Assembly: GCA_964036045.1 (NCBI GenBank)
Contig: OZ038380.1
Location: 65,766,591-65,830,590, forward strand
DNA from: Eutreptiella sp. 'Long Island Sound 2002'
Lineage: Eukaryota > Euglenozoa > Euglenophyceae > Eutreptiales > Eutreptiaceae
DNA length: 64,000 nt
Direction: 5' to 3'
Part shown: in pieces, positions 11,393 to 22,346 of the stretch
How the letters are laid out: the number at the start of each line of letters is the position of its first letter
Position numbering within the stretch: the first letter of the stretch is position 1
Position numbers and translations under genes: made by a program
Notes under the pieces: model-generated
What the model saw: the letters and a program-made list of their open reading frames with translations, nothing else
Told to the model about the DNA's origin: nothing
The model's database searches: none

Positions 11393-12856
11393 TCAGGGCG
11401 CGAACACGTGTGACAGGTGCGCAACGGATGTGGGGTCGCACAGGTGCACGTGGATCCACAGAAGGGCAGCGCCCGCGGGGCCTGCGCGTTCATGTGAGAA
11501 GGCATGTGCCCCCTCGATGCGCTGGTGCAGGGCCTCCTCCTCTGCGCGCCTGCGCGGGCCTGCGGGAGGTTCGGGCCAGGGGCACGCAGCCACCTGGGCG
11601 CACCGCGCGCACCTGTTGGCGCCTGTCGACGCTGTGGAGGACACCGTGTCACATTCTCCGCAGAGCCAGCAGGTGTGTGGGAGGTGGGAGGGCGGCAACC
11701 AAAGGTCGAGATGGCGGAGCCAGAGGTTGTCCCACCTCTGTCGGAGGGGGTCCCGGATCTCCAGCAGGCGGGCGCGGACGCGGCGCCGGTAGTCCCTGCC
11801 GAGCGTCTTCCGCTGGACCTCCCGCCACGTGTCGTCGGGGAGAATCCCGTTGTCATGGAAGGCGGCGATGAGGTCGTCCCACGCCGGGCGGGGGTGCCCC
11901 TGGGGGGGGGTTGCCATGTACACGTGGCGCCCGGTGAGGTGGGGCGCCAGCGCATCCCATTGGCACCCGTTTCCGGCGTCCCGGTGGAGGAGGGCCAGTA
12001 GGGTGCCGTCCGCGACTGCCTCCCACCCCACTCGCAGCCCTTCGCAGCCGTCCAGCTCCTCGCGCAGCGCGGCTGCGATGTTGGTGGGGAGCATGAGGAG
12101 CAAGGGCCCCTGGGTGTCGCCCAGCCGGGACAGGGCGTCGTCGTATACCGGCCCCCCAGCTTTGCAGTGCGCCATGGCGAGCTGAGCGGCCCCGTCCTCT
12201 GGGGGGTGCCATCGAACGGTGGCCGCGGCGTGTCCCCTTTTGCGTATCTCCGTAGCCCCGAGTACGTTGGCGGCGCGAAGGACGATGCGGGGGGGGACGG
12301 GTGTCCTGATGAGTGAGGACACGTCCCCAGTCCATCCTGTTTGCGGCCCCGGGGCCGCTTGCAGCCATTCGCCCGTCACCGCGTCCCACGGGTGGTCATG
12401 TCCCGCCCCACGGATCACGGTGGGTCTCGGCCGGGTGTCTGGCCCCCATCCCTCGAGCGGAATGGCGGCGTATCGTTGCGCAGGGGTCTCCGGGGCGCGC
12501 GTGGCGGCGCACCACCCGCTCCACTCGCGGGCCCACTCCTCACCCACTATGCGTGCCTCCCACGCGGTCATTGAGCCGCGCCCGATGATCCACGGTTGGA
12601 AGAGGGCTTCTTGTAGGTGCTTCGAGAACCCCCCCAGCAGGTCCTGGTACGGTTGGGGGCCTCCTTGTGGCGGGCACTCCAGGGTGTCATTCACGACACG
12701 GAGGGAGGCTACGAAGTCCTTGTCAGGGCGCGGGGGAGGGGGGGGGTGGTCTCCCTCCGCCGCGGCGAGCCATTGGTGCGCCCGGGCCGCCGCGCTTAGG
12801 GGCTCGCGGAGGAGTTGCTCCAGCCAGTCGTTGCGAAACTCCCATGCGAAGTCCCC
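11393..12856 (-). CDS. LINE A extension after stop, second Cys cluster
   Basis: On the - strand this ~487-codon frame is in exactly the same phase as the RNase H/zinc frame upstream and is separated from it only by a TAG at 12857-12859. Its first residues (GDFAWEFRNDWLEQLL) follow that stop directly with no ATG needed, so the two were probably one polyprotein. The composition is that of real protein (for example AWEARIVGEEWAREWSGWCA and RRRVRARLLEIRDPLRQRWD). Near its C-terminus is a Cys cluster, CWLCGEC...CARCAQVAAC, at about 11590-11675, possibly metal-binding. I know of no LINE module with this layout. It could be family-specific. Confidence 0.55.
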   Translation of the reverse strand, partial: GDFAWEFRNDWLEQLLREPLSAAARAHQWLAAAEGDHPPPPPRPDKDFVASLRVVNDTLECPPQGGPQPYQDLLGGFSKHLQEALFQPWIIGRGSMTAWEARIVGEEWAREWSGWCAATRAPETPAQRYAAIPLEGWGPDTRPRPTVIRGAGHDHPWDAVTGEWLQAAPGPQTGWTGDVSSLIRTPVPPRIVLRAANVLGATEIRKRGHAAATVRWHPPEDGAAQLAMAHCKAGGPVYDDALSRLGDTQGPLLLMLPTNIAAALREELDGCEGLRVGWEAVADGTLLALLHRDAGNGCQWDALAPHLTGRHVYMATPPQGHPRPAWDDLIAAFHDNGILPDDTWREVQRKTLGRDYRRRVRARLLEIRDPLRQRWDNLWLRHLDLWLPPSHLPHTCWLCGECDTVSSTASTGANRCARCAQVAACPWPEPPAGPRRRAEEEALHQRIEGAHAFSHERAGPAGAALLWIHVHLCDPTSVAHLSHVFAP

Positions 12857-14687
12857 CTAGCGGAGCATGTGGTGGAGGAAATCGTCCACAGAGGTCCCTC
12901 CTGGCGGGTCGTAGTGGGCTATGGCGCGGAGCTGCGCCTCCGCGTCCTCGGGCACCAGTCTGGAGCAGAAGACTTCCGTCCATGTGGCGCCTGCGGAGCG
13001 CCACGAGGCCACCCACAGGGCTTTGTCCCCGGCCGGGAGGTGGCGGGCCACCTCGTTTACCGCCTGGCGGTAGTGGGGCCAGAGAAGCCGTGAGTGGGCG
13101 CACCCCACGTGCATGTGCACCCGGGTCTCCTCCGGGCCGCCGCATAGGAGGCACGGTTGTGGGAGGACGGCGACGCCGGAGAGCCGCTCCTTACGGACGC
13201 GGAGCCTGCGCTGCACCGGTGTGTGGCCGTCTCTGGCCCGCAGCGCCCGGCAGTTGGTGGCCGTCGCGGTGAGGTCCCGGGCGTGGACATAGGCTGTGGC
13301 GTGGGCCGCGCCCAAAGGTGTGTGTCCTCGGGGCGTCAGCGCATGGTCCGTCTGCGCCTGCTGCGCGACCTTGCCGAGCGTCCGCATGGTTGGGGGCCGT
13401 AGATCGAGGTGGCCGTCACGGCCGGCGACAATTAGTTGGGCGTGGCCAGGGTCCGGGGGCGTGTTCTGCAGGACAGTGTCCTGGGATGCCGCCCAGTCCG
13501 CCTTGTGTAGTAGGGCGTCACTGTGGTGCGAGGTGGCTCGGACGTACCAGAAGGGGTGCCCGGCGTGTCGCCCTCGCGCGCACAGGCTGTCCCGGAGCCA
13601 CCGTAGGGGCATCTGGTTGACCACCTTCGCCGCGCCAGCGGGGACCCCCGTGGTCCGCTCGCGATCTGCGTGTCGCATGAGGTGGAGGATGACTTCGGCG
13701 TCCACCGTGTGGACCCATGGTCGGTGGGCACCGTATTGTAGGGGGCGGGAGTCAGTCACCCCCTCCCCATCGGGCACCGTGCGCCAGATGGCCACCGCCC
13801 ACGTGCGGGTGAGGTTGGCAGCGAGAGCGACGCTGGTGGCGTGTTTGCAGGGTCCGCCCCCTGACGCGTCGGAAGAGGTGTGGCCCCAGGCCTCCGGGAT
13901 CCAGTAGTACCTGGCCGGGCTGAGCCACCCCGCGTTGAGGTCGGCAGAGTGCCACCGGACGTCGGGGTGGCTGGGGGTCAGTTGGTCCACGCTCAGCGCC
14001 CTAGTGTCGCCGGGGCTGATCACCCGGTGGTCGTGCAGCCGGATTTCCGCTCCGGCGATCGTGCTTGCCCAAGACCGAAGTGCCGTCACATGTTCCTTGA
14101 GCCACGCAAGGCCTCCGCGCTGGTGCACCACCAGGTGTCCCGTGTCCTCCGGCTGGTCCTCCAGCGCGTGAACTGCCATGTGTGGGTCGTGCGGCACCCC
14201 CGTAGCTACCAGCAGGGCGGTGCCACGGGGGAGTGCACGGGGTTTGGGCTGGCCTGCCCCCACCTGCACCATTACCCACTCGGCCTGGAGCTGCGCTTGC
14301 CCCGCCGCTCGGGTGCATTGGTCGTCCGTGGTCACGAACCACAGCGGCGTCGGCGCGTGGTGCCAGGGGCGCAGGGGCTCGGGCCACGCCACATCCGCGT
14401 TAGGCTCTGGGTGCTCGCTTTCCGGGAGTACGTTGTGGAGGATGTACATTCGGGCTGCCGGCGGGTGGTACGCCGCCCCCCGCCCGGGGAGGGATAGGCC
14501 GCCCCGGCGGCGGTAGCCCCCGACTTTGAGGTGCAGGCCGTCCGGGGTCACCCGTGGGCCGGTGTGGGCGTCCTGCTTAGCCCTCGTGGGGTGGACAAGT
14601 CTCAGGCGGGGGTCCCGTGTGCCGGTTGTGTGGAAGAGGTGGACCAAGGCGTCACGCCACCCGGGTTGGTTGGAGGGCTCCCTACCA
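12857..14687 (-). pseudogene. LINE A RNase H-like region and zinc cluster
   Basis: This - strand frame of about 610 codons starts at the gypsy G2 insertion edge and stops at a TAG (12857-12859). The centre carries motifs that fit a LINE-type RNase H: VDAEVILHLMRHAD, and FWYVRATSHHSDALLHKADW as the His...Asp closing motif. Near the end, CLLCGGPEETRVHMHVGC plus a following W fits the C-x2-C...H...C cluster at the C-terminus of many LINE polyproteins (about 13105-13155). RNase H would degrade the RNA template after reverse transcription. The open frame starting at 14755 includes residues encoded by the G2 LTR and is an accidental fusion. Confidence 0.65.
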
Positions 14688-17018
14688 GGACCGGCCCCCG
14701 CTGTGCCCCTTCCGCCTGTAACCCCTGCTGACTTGCTCCTGATCAACGATTGCATTTATCAAAATCCAGGGTTCCAAATCCAAAAATATAGAAAATAAAA
14801 TCCTCCTTCAACCCTGAACAGCAACCAGATCCCACAAATACAGCAATAACCCAATTCACACTGCGGGCTTCCGTTCAGCACATCGATGGTCTCACGATGG
14901 CGGGCATGTACAAGAATTGCACCAAGGAAGAAAGCCCTGAAATTGGCATATGAACACAAATGAAGCACAGTTGGGGAAAGAGGTATACATACACATTCAC
15001 AGCCATAATCCCCTCATTCCCTGGACTCAAGACCTTCCCTTGACTCACCAACATATTGCCCTGAACCAGGTCAAATAAGATGGCTGAATGCCATGTGTCA
15101 CAAGTCACTACACAAACCCCAAAAAATGTGTTCATTCCCAAGCCCCTCAATCCTAGCCCAATAGGGGAGGCGGCGTGTCATGGCCTAGAGTGGCACTCAG
15201 TACCATGCCCTACCCTGACATAACCTTGGTTGGACTTGGAGTCGAATGGGCTTAGAGATATGCCCCATGAGTTTGAACTCATAACATGCCAAAAAGCTGC
15301 CAATTCACACCATATTGGCCATATATCAAATATATGCTCAAAATTGAAGTTATCACTTATCCGGAGGCTCGAAGCATGCATGGAATCGAAGTCTAGTATT
15401 CATGGAGGATGGAGACCAAAGGTCAATGCCCATGTACATCCCCACTTTACCCTCGAAACCCCTTCCGATATGGGCGCCACGGACTGCTCAAGTCAGCCCA
15501 TGATCTTGAGACCAAATCTTGTAATCCTTCGTGCGCCAAGCCAAATGGAGTACGCGATCCGGCATATGGTGGTGTTCAACTCCAAAGCATATGCCAACAT
15601 ATGAACAACATACCATGGTTCGACTCTCCATGGGTGCTTTGCTGTTTGCCGACCAGGTAAGTACACAAAACGCAAAAATGAGCAAAAATTGAGGTCAAAA
15701 ACATGAAAATATGACCAAATACAAAGTTGTCATGATAGTTTATCTCTATGCTCACCCATGATATCCGCTCATGGTTCAATACACAAATGATTGGAACCAT
15801 TTGCGAACAATTCCCCCACTTGGATGCCCAATCAGGCGCATGAAGATACCTTCGCCACTCATATCTACATGCCCCATGAAAATGGGAGTGCACTCATGGA
15901 TCTCTTTGCCAAACATACCATGAGCAATATATATGCGGTAGACTCTGTCTAGCGCTTTGAATTCCACAATTGGGACATGGGCAAAACCCTTGTCACGTGT
16001 GGCTCCCCATCTCTTCGGCCACACGAAGATATATAACATGGGCGTGAGCATATCGAAGCACATACCATGCATATAACACATACCCTCAAATAGTGGCTCC
16101 CACCATGGTATGCCATGCCCCTCCATGGACATAACTTCACGTTAAAAATACGTGGGAACCCAAGGAAAAAGTATCTATGCAACCCCAACACTCATGCGGT
16201 ACACTCGAAAGTCGCAATAAAATATTCGGTTGCACGGTCCAAGAGTTATATATCACTTTCTACCCTACTGACCATAATTTCTTGCTACACCGGGCATGTG
16301 TACACACCAAAGGCGTTTGATGCTTCCTAAGTTAAGTTGAGACTAAGGCGCTTGCAACCCAACCTTCCTTATTCTCTTTCTCCACACTCGCGCGTAGATA
16401 TGGCCCTTCAAAGTGGTCCCACGACTCACTTTTGTTTCCCTTATATCTCCAAGTCAAATGGACGGCAAGTATAAGGGAAACCTGATTCGGGCATAGGGAA
16501 AAGAGTATGACCACTCGAAGAAGACCAAATTAAGTGCGGCGATGTCGAAGTCGAAAATCCGATTTCGACATCGCGAAAAATTCAGAATGAAATTTCGAGT
16601 GCATATTTAGAAAATTGCGGAAGCAACGATCCCTTTACTGATGAAATCTGACCCTTCATCGGGGTTTCCGCCAAAATATCTGGAAATAACAGTTAACCAA
16701 TCGGTTAACGCAAAATCGCGAGCCAACTGACAGTCGCCGATACATTGACCATCAGAATCAAAGGCTGAAAAATTACGGAAACATTATGATAAATAATCCC
16801 TGTTGATTCCTGATATTCTGATATATAAATCTCAGCTGGCGGCGCCTCGGTACTGAATATGGCCGCTCATAGCCGGAATGGCCAAACCTATCACACTATC
16901 ACATCGGGTTAGGTCAAGTAGATGGGAGAGTATGATATCAGCCAATGACGGCTTGCCGGCACATAGATACACACCCCAAGTGACCCCAAGATGGCCACAG
17001 GGGTCCGAACCGGCTTCA
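14688..17018 (-). repeat. G2 3' LTR
   Basis: It matches 25387-27714 almost base for base, with scattered substitutions and small indels. It is clearly richer in A/T than the flanking LINE. A 118-codon - strand frame (15776-16132) is open here, but in the other LTR it is cut at the codon after FKALD, so it is not conserved. The outer boundary is uncertain by about 6 bp because ACCAGG is shared by both outer flanks. Confidence 0.9.
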
Positions 17019-17029
17019 CCCCCCTTCTC
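17019..17029 (-). promoter_or_regulatory. G2 polypurine tract
   Basis: On the - strand GAGAAGGGGGG lies directly against TGAAGCC, the start of the 3' LTR. This is the textbook position for plus-strand priming. Confidence 0.85.
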
Positions 17030-17409
17030 AGAGCGTTGTTACCGCTCGGAAGTCATTGAAGAGAGGACGGGAGGACCCCAATGGGCTCCAACCCCCCCCC
17101 ATGTCCCAAAGACACATGGAGTCCCCACACACGTCGTAGGCGTCCCCCATGCCCCAAGGGAGGGGTGACGACACTGATAATCAGTGCCCTACGCCATATC
17201 CGGTCTCCTTTTGATCTACAACATGGACCAAGGGGATCAAAGATAGAAAAACGTCGTCGGTCGACCTAAATAAGTATAACACAGTGAAATATATATGTGG
17301 AGATCGAGTGAAGGGGGTATATGGCCAGTCAAGGCCGAAAAATCCCCGGATGAACGCCCTCACTTGTCTCCCCAAGCACAGAAACAAACAAAATGCCAAG
17401 GGGGATCCA

Positions 17410-17631
17410 TTATGGTGCTACAGCAGCTACCAAGTGGACCAACACGTCCTTGACATCCAAAGAAATGTTCTTTTTCTTCAGGTGGTCCATCCAGACCGTG
17501 GTGTACCTCGGCACAAAACTGCTCGGAGGCTCCCACGAATCCCTGGATGCGGCGAAACCCTTCCAACGGACTTTATAAAGCCTACCCCCAGGCGTCCCCG
17601 GGTCCGGCTTGTCCGCCAGGATCTTCTCGGC
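17410..17631 (-). pseudogene. G2 chromodomain, one base out of frame
   Basis: Read on the - strand from 17631, a frame one base away from integrase gives AEKILADKPDPGTP, LYKVRWKGFAASRDSWEP and a tail ending in TAA at 17410-17412. The aromatic/charged pattern Y-K-V-R-W-K-G-F...W-E-P is the chromodomain signature, which directs chromovirus integration to marked chromatin. The upstream integrase frame runs through EDDDFMP at this point and drifts into nonsense to 17478. A one-base indel near 17630 therefore separates integrase from its chromodomain. The G1 remnant at 53190-53305 has a matching domain, supporting this reading. Confidence 0.75.
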
Positions 17632-20147
17632 ATGAAGTCGTCGTCCTCACCCTCGTTGTCCGAGTCCACATCGCCGGCCGTGAAGTTGAAGGTGACGGGA
17701 CGTCCGCTGGGGTCTGGTGCTCGGGGACGAAGCTGGGTATGGTCCCGGTCCAGGATCTTGTTATCCCCCACACGAACCGCATAAACATCCTGCCCGACCT
17801 TCCGCACGATTACCCCCGGCACATACCAAGATGCCTGTCGATGCCTGGACAGGACATCCTTGTGGTGCCGCTCCACCCACACGGTGTCTTGGAGAGCATA
17901 CTTCTGGACCTTTCCCTGCTTGAAGTACTTGGCCCTCTTGTCATGCTCGTCCTGAAGTGCCTTGCACACCTTGGCCGCCGTGTCGTCCGCCTCAGCCATC
18001 ATAGCGTTTGCATCCCGGGCCACTTTGCCATGGTTCAACCACGGGAGAGTGCGTGACACCCGATCCTGTAGGAACAGGATACGATGGGGCGACAGTCCAG
18101 TGGGTCCCGGAAGGTCGTGATACGCTTGGAGTACTCTCCACAGCGAATTATACCAATACCGGCCCGGTTCGTCGATGTGCAGCTGGCGGAACTTCTCGAA
18201 CATCTGCCGCCCGGCACCCTCAGCCCGGCCATTCGACCAGCTGTGGTACGCCACGGTCTTGGCATGTCGAATGTGCATGTGCTTGCACATCGTTTTGAAC
18301 CACGTCCCCACAAATTGACTGCCCTGATCGCTGCAGATGACAGCTGGGACATCAAAAATCATCAGCCAATGCCTGATCATGGCATTAGCGACGGTCTTGG
18401 CCTGCAGCCCCACTCCATGCTTGTCCTTCTTGTCCTTCCTCTTGGACTTCTTGCCAGGGACCGCCACGATATACCCACTGTGCCTATCGACCGCCAGGAT
18501 GACACAGTCGTAGGTCTCCCCTTCCACGGTGACCTCAGGCATGGCGAATACATCCATGGCCACAGACCGCATAGGGGCCTCCGGTATAGCCGTATACACC
18601 GGGTTGCCCGCTGTGGAGTGGTTGGGGCTCTTCGTGGCCCGACACACGGCACAGTCGCTGCAGTACCTATCCAGGATGGCGTAGTACCCCGGAGGGAACT
18701 TGAAACGCCATTCCAGTTCCTGCTGCATCTTGTCTCGGCCAGGGTGCATGAGCTGGGCGTTGTGCCAATGGTCAATGAGCTCCTCCACTCGGTTCTCGGG
18801 CACCAGCAGCTTGTCCTTGAGGAACAACTTGTCCCCATCCTCGGTCAAGCCCTCGGGCCATTCGTCGTCCGACGCGGCGCTCACGGCATTCCAGTACTTG
18901 CTCCAGTGCTCGGATGCCGCATAGTCATCCGACCAGTCCTCTGTGAGCACCGACCTGACTAGCTCTACAGGGGCCACCATCCACTGCTCGAGGGTTTCCT
19001 CTCGAATAGCTTGGACTCGGGCGCCCCAGAACTTGGCCAGGTCTGTACGGTTTGCCATCACCACAAAACACTTGACCCCCTCTTGCTCCATGGCCTTCTC
19101 CATCTCGATGATGCGTTTGGCCTCCTCAGTCTCCTCGGCATCTCCATGGCTGGATATGTCCATCCATGCCTTGCCCGCGAGGTAGGCCCACCGACTGAGG
19201 GAATCCGCCACAGTGTTGTCCTTCCCCGGGACGTATACGACGCTGAGGTCGAACTTCACGAACGTCTCGTGCCATCGGGCCCTCCTTGCCGCCGGTCCCG
19301 AGGGGGTGTCGACGTGCTCCTTGTGCCAGCTCTGCAAGGACTGATGGTCCGTGCAAACCACCACCAGTTGCAACCCGATGTGGCCAGACCACTTCCTGAG
19401 CGCACAAACAATGGCGTATGTCTCCTTCTCCCTCGCGGTCCATGTTCGGTGTTGGCCCTCGGCCAGGATCTTGCTCCAAAACGCCACGGGAACATGAGTC
19501 CCATCGTCCCGGACTTGCTCGAGGACTGCCCCCACGGCATAGTCCGAGGCGTCTGTCCGTAGCACGAATCCCTTGTCCGGGTCCACCAGGAACAGCCCCA
19601 ACTGCCCCAGGAGTCGCTCCTTCAGGCGGTTGAACGCATCCTCAGCCTCAGGGGTCCATGCAAGCTTCTTCTTGCTCCCCTTCCGGCCATCGAACTTGCC
19701 CACTTGCAGCATCTTGTGCAGTGGCCCCGACAGTTCTGCATACATTCGGACATAGTCCGAATAGTAGTTGCAGAGCCCCATAAAGGATCGGAGTTCGCTG
19801 ATGGTCTGGGGCTTATCCCAGTGGTGCAGGGACGCCAGCTTCCCAGGCATGGGACGGCGTTGCCCGTGACCAACCACGTGACCCGCGAACTCCACTTCCT
19901 TCACGAAGAGTGAGGCTTTGGTGGGCTTGCACACCATGTTGTGCTTGTCCAACTCGCTGAGCAGTCGGCGCAGATCCTTCTCATGCGCGTCGATGAGCTC
20001 GTCCTCAGTCATGTTCCCCGTGCCGGACCCGATGATGATGTCATCCACGAAGGGATCGGCACAGTCCCGGACAGGACCGAGTAGGTCCTCCATCATGCGG
20101 TGGAAAGCGGCGTTGCCATTCTTGGCGCCCATAGGCACCACTTTCCA
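17632..20147 (-). pseudogene. G2 pol: RT C-terminal half, RNase H, integrase
   Basis: On the - strand the frame begins after a TAG at 20148-20150 with VPMGAKNGNAAF. FVDD at 20040-20051 is the RT active-site box. RNase H follows at about 19.6-19.2 kb (RTDASDYAVGAVLEQ, AREKETYAIVCAL, CTDHQSLQS, GKDNTVADSLSRW). Integrase has a His/Cys finger (HWHNAQLMHPG...CSDCAVC, ~18.8-18.63 kb) and a D,D-E core (MDVFAMPE, ICSDQGSQFVG, NGRAEGAGR, to ~18.2 kb). A C-terminal domain ends in LDRDHTQLRPRAPDPSG. All catalytic residues I can check are present in this half. Motif A of RT is missing upstream, so the enzyme as a whole cannot work. Confidence 0.9.
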
Positions 20148-20150
20148 CTA

Positions 20151-21707
20151 CATCAGGGGAAGCGAGTACGAGTCGTGCTTCGTCTGCTCGTTAAAACCTC
20201 TGTAATCCACCACAAACCTCCACTCGCCCTTCTCCTTTTTGGGCGGGATGAAGGCTGGGCTGGCCCACTCACTGTCGGAGGGTTCGATCCATCCCCGCTC
20301 AATGAACTCGGCCAACAGCTTCTTCATGGCCTCGGCCCGATCGCCCTGAAGTTGGTACTCCCGATGACGATAGATCTTCGGGTTCGGCTTCAGCTTGATC
20401 TTCGCTGTACCAAACCTCCCACGATCTGGAGGGTTCTTGTTGGCGACGCCACTGAATAGCCGCGGATAGGCATTGATCAGCCTCTCCTTCAGCTCGGCGA
20501 CCTTCGGGTTCTCCTGGGCCTCTTCAGCCGCTTGCTTCAGTATAGATACAACCGACTGCACTGCGGTATAGGCCTCCTCTGGGTCCGATTCCGACTTCTC
20601 CTCATCCGATATGCCGTCTTCATTGTCGTGGGGAGCTCTTCCCACCGATAATCTTCGGAAATTTGCGGCATCGGGCTGGTGACTGTCGCTATCGGCCCCC
20701 ATTCTTGGAAAATCCCACATCGGCGGGTCCGACCCAACCGGACCATCGTATTGGTCCGCGATGTGGTCCATGACCCTCGCCACGAACTCGTCCTTCTCGT
20801 ACTTGCCGGTGACCAACATCTTGTCATCCCACCAATGCGGAGATGTGACCATGGCCCGCCTCTTCTTGGCTGCCACACGGTCGTGCATCTCCATCCGCAT
20901 GTAGTTGACGACGTCGTCGATCTCGGCGTGGGACAGGATGTCAATGCCATCAATTGGCTGATCCGTCCCCTCCTTGGGCTCAAACATGACCTTCATGGGC
21001 ACCGCCTCCACCCTACGGATGAATGCTTCCTCACCCGTGGGCTGGGCTTGCGCCCCATCCACGAGGAAAGCCTTGGTACCCCACGTTTGACCCGGGGAGG
21101 GCACTGATACACCCTTGGCGTCGATGAACAACTCAACCTCTGGCCCGAATGACATCTTGTTCAGGGCGATGGAGTCCAGCGACGACTTGAGACCCTCCAG
21201 CGGGCATCGGGTGGATCCTATGCCGGTTATGACCAGGATCCCCTTCGGCCTATCCGCGATGATCTTCTCCACCGTACGTCTGGTATTGTCCAGGGAGCCA
21301 TGCCAATACATGGGTCCCCACTCCTTCAAACCCCATTGCCTATGACAGGCTGAGTCTCCTCGATGCCAATGCCTCCTACACTTCCGCAAAAGTGGGGCAT
21401 CCCGGGAAGCGAAGACGTCCGTTTCGGGCGCTTCGGCTCCCAGCGTTTGGATCATCCTGTCGTACACCTGCGGCGCCATTCCATACTCCGTGAGCTGAAC
21501 TCCACGGTCTCCTCTGGACTTGGCACCCACAGTTTGCACCGCTTGGACGATCCGATCCTCTTCCTCAGCATTCCATTGGGATGATCCGCATGCATAGTCC
21601 GTGGACAGCCATGTGAGGCATTCATCATCCTCCCGGACCAGCGTTGCACGATGGGGAAGGGCTCCAATGGCGTTTGCCACCATGAAGTCATACCCCATGA
21701 TCATATC
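20151..21707 (-). pseudogene. G2 pol: PR-RT linker domain and RT N-terminus, deletion at end
   Basis: This frame is in phase with protease upstream and RT/RNase H downstream. It opens with MIMGYDFM, the end of the protease fold. About 250 residues of linker follow, with ETDVFASRDAPLLRKC, KEWGPMYWHGSLDNTRRTVE and IIADRPKGILVITG. RT begins at GWIEPSDSEWASPAFIPPKK and runs to DSYSLPLM, then TAG. Against G1 (31170-31320), exactly 44 codons are missing between SYSLPL and QW, including LLDLK, the first catalytic Asp motif. The deletion keeps the frame. The TAG probably replaced CAG. Confidence 0.8.
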
Positions 21708-21710
21708 TCA

Positions 21711-22343
21711 ATCTGTAATGTCGGCCACATAGAAGTTCCCGGATAGAGTGCTTCTCTTCGCCTGATCAGGGCGGTTCAAGCGCTCATGCTCCCAGAATTC
21801 CATACTGATGGTGGCCTCATGGGTGCCCCCACCCATGATCTCTCCGTTGGCGACCTTCAGGCGGACCGGTCTCCGGCTGGGCTGCAGGAGTTCCTCCTTG
21901 AACAACCCTCTCCAGACCAGGCTCACCTGGGCACCCGTATCCACTAACACATCCACCACCTTCTCCTCTCGTCCGCACCGTACTCGCACTTTCAAGTGCA
22001 ACTGCCGCTCGTCGCCATGAGGTGTATGGACGACTCTCACGGCATGCAACTCTAGCACGTCCGGGTGCATCAGGACTTCAAGGGTATGGTCACGGATGGT
22101 GTAGATCTTGGGTTGGTCCTGCCCGTCCACGGGGCTCTCCGTGGTCGCTCCTTCCTTCTTGCCATGTCCCGTACCCACATGTACTTCCCTTGGCAGGGCG
22201 CTCCAGGCGTTGGGAGTGGCGAAACTCAGTGGTTTTGGCTCTTCGGGAGCCTTCTTCGGCACCCGATGTGCCTTTGCTTTCTCAGGGATTCCACTGATTT
22301 TCGGAGGAGAGACCTCCGAGGTCCCACTCCTGTGGGGGCTCCT
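21711..22343 (-). pseudogene. G2 aspartic protease
   Basis: The - strand frame contains VDVLVDTGAQVSLVW with the catalytic DTGA at 21930-21941, preceded by a conserved IYTIRDHTLEVLMHP segment. Retroelement proteases act as dimers and cleave the gag-pol polyprotein. The frame is bounded by single in-phase stops: TAG at 22344-22346, from gag, and TGA at 21708-21710, into the linker. The corresponding G1 region has no stop at the gag-protease position, so the TAG looks like decay and not a programmed readthrough signal. Confidence 0.8.
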
Positions 22344-22346
22344 CTA

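Noticed and set aside
14688-14755. Apparent in-frame fusion of gypsy LTR residues (MQSLIRSKSAGVTGG) to the LINE frame
   Set aside because: The same peptide opens the frame at the other LTR (25454). It is LTR sequence that happens to be open, not a gene start.
15776-16132. 118-codon ORF in the G2 3' LTR
   Set aside because: In the 5' LTR a stop follows FKALD, so it is not kept between sister copies. No known domain.
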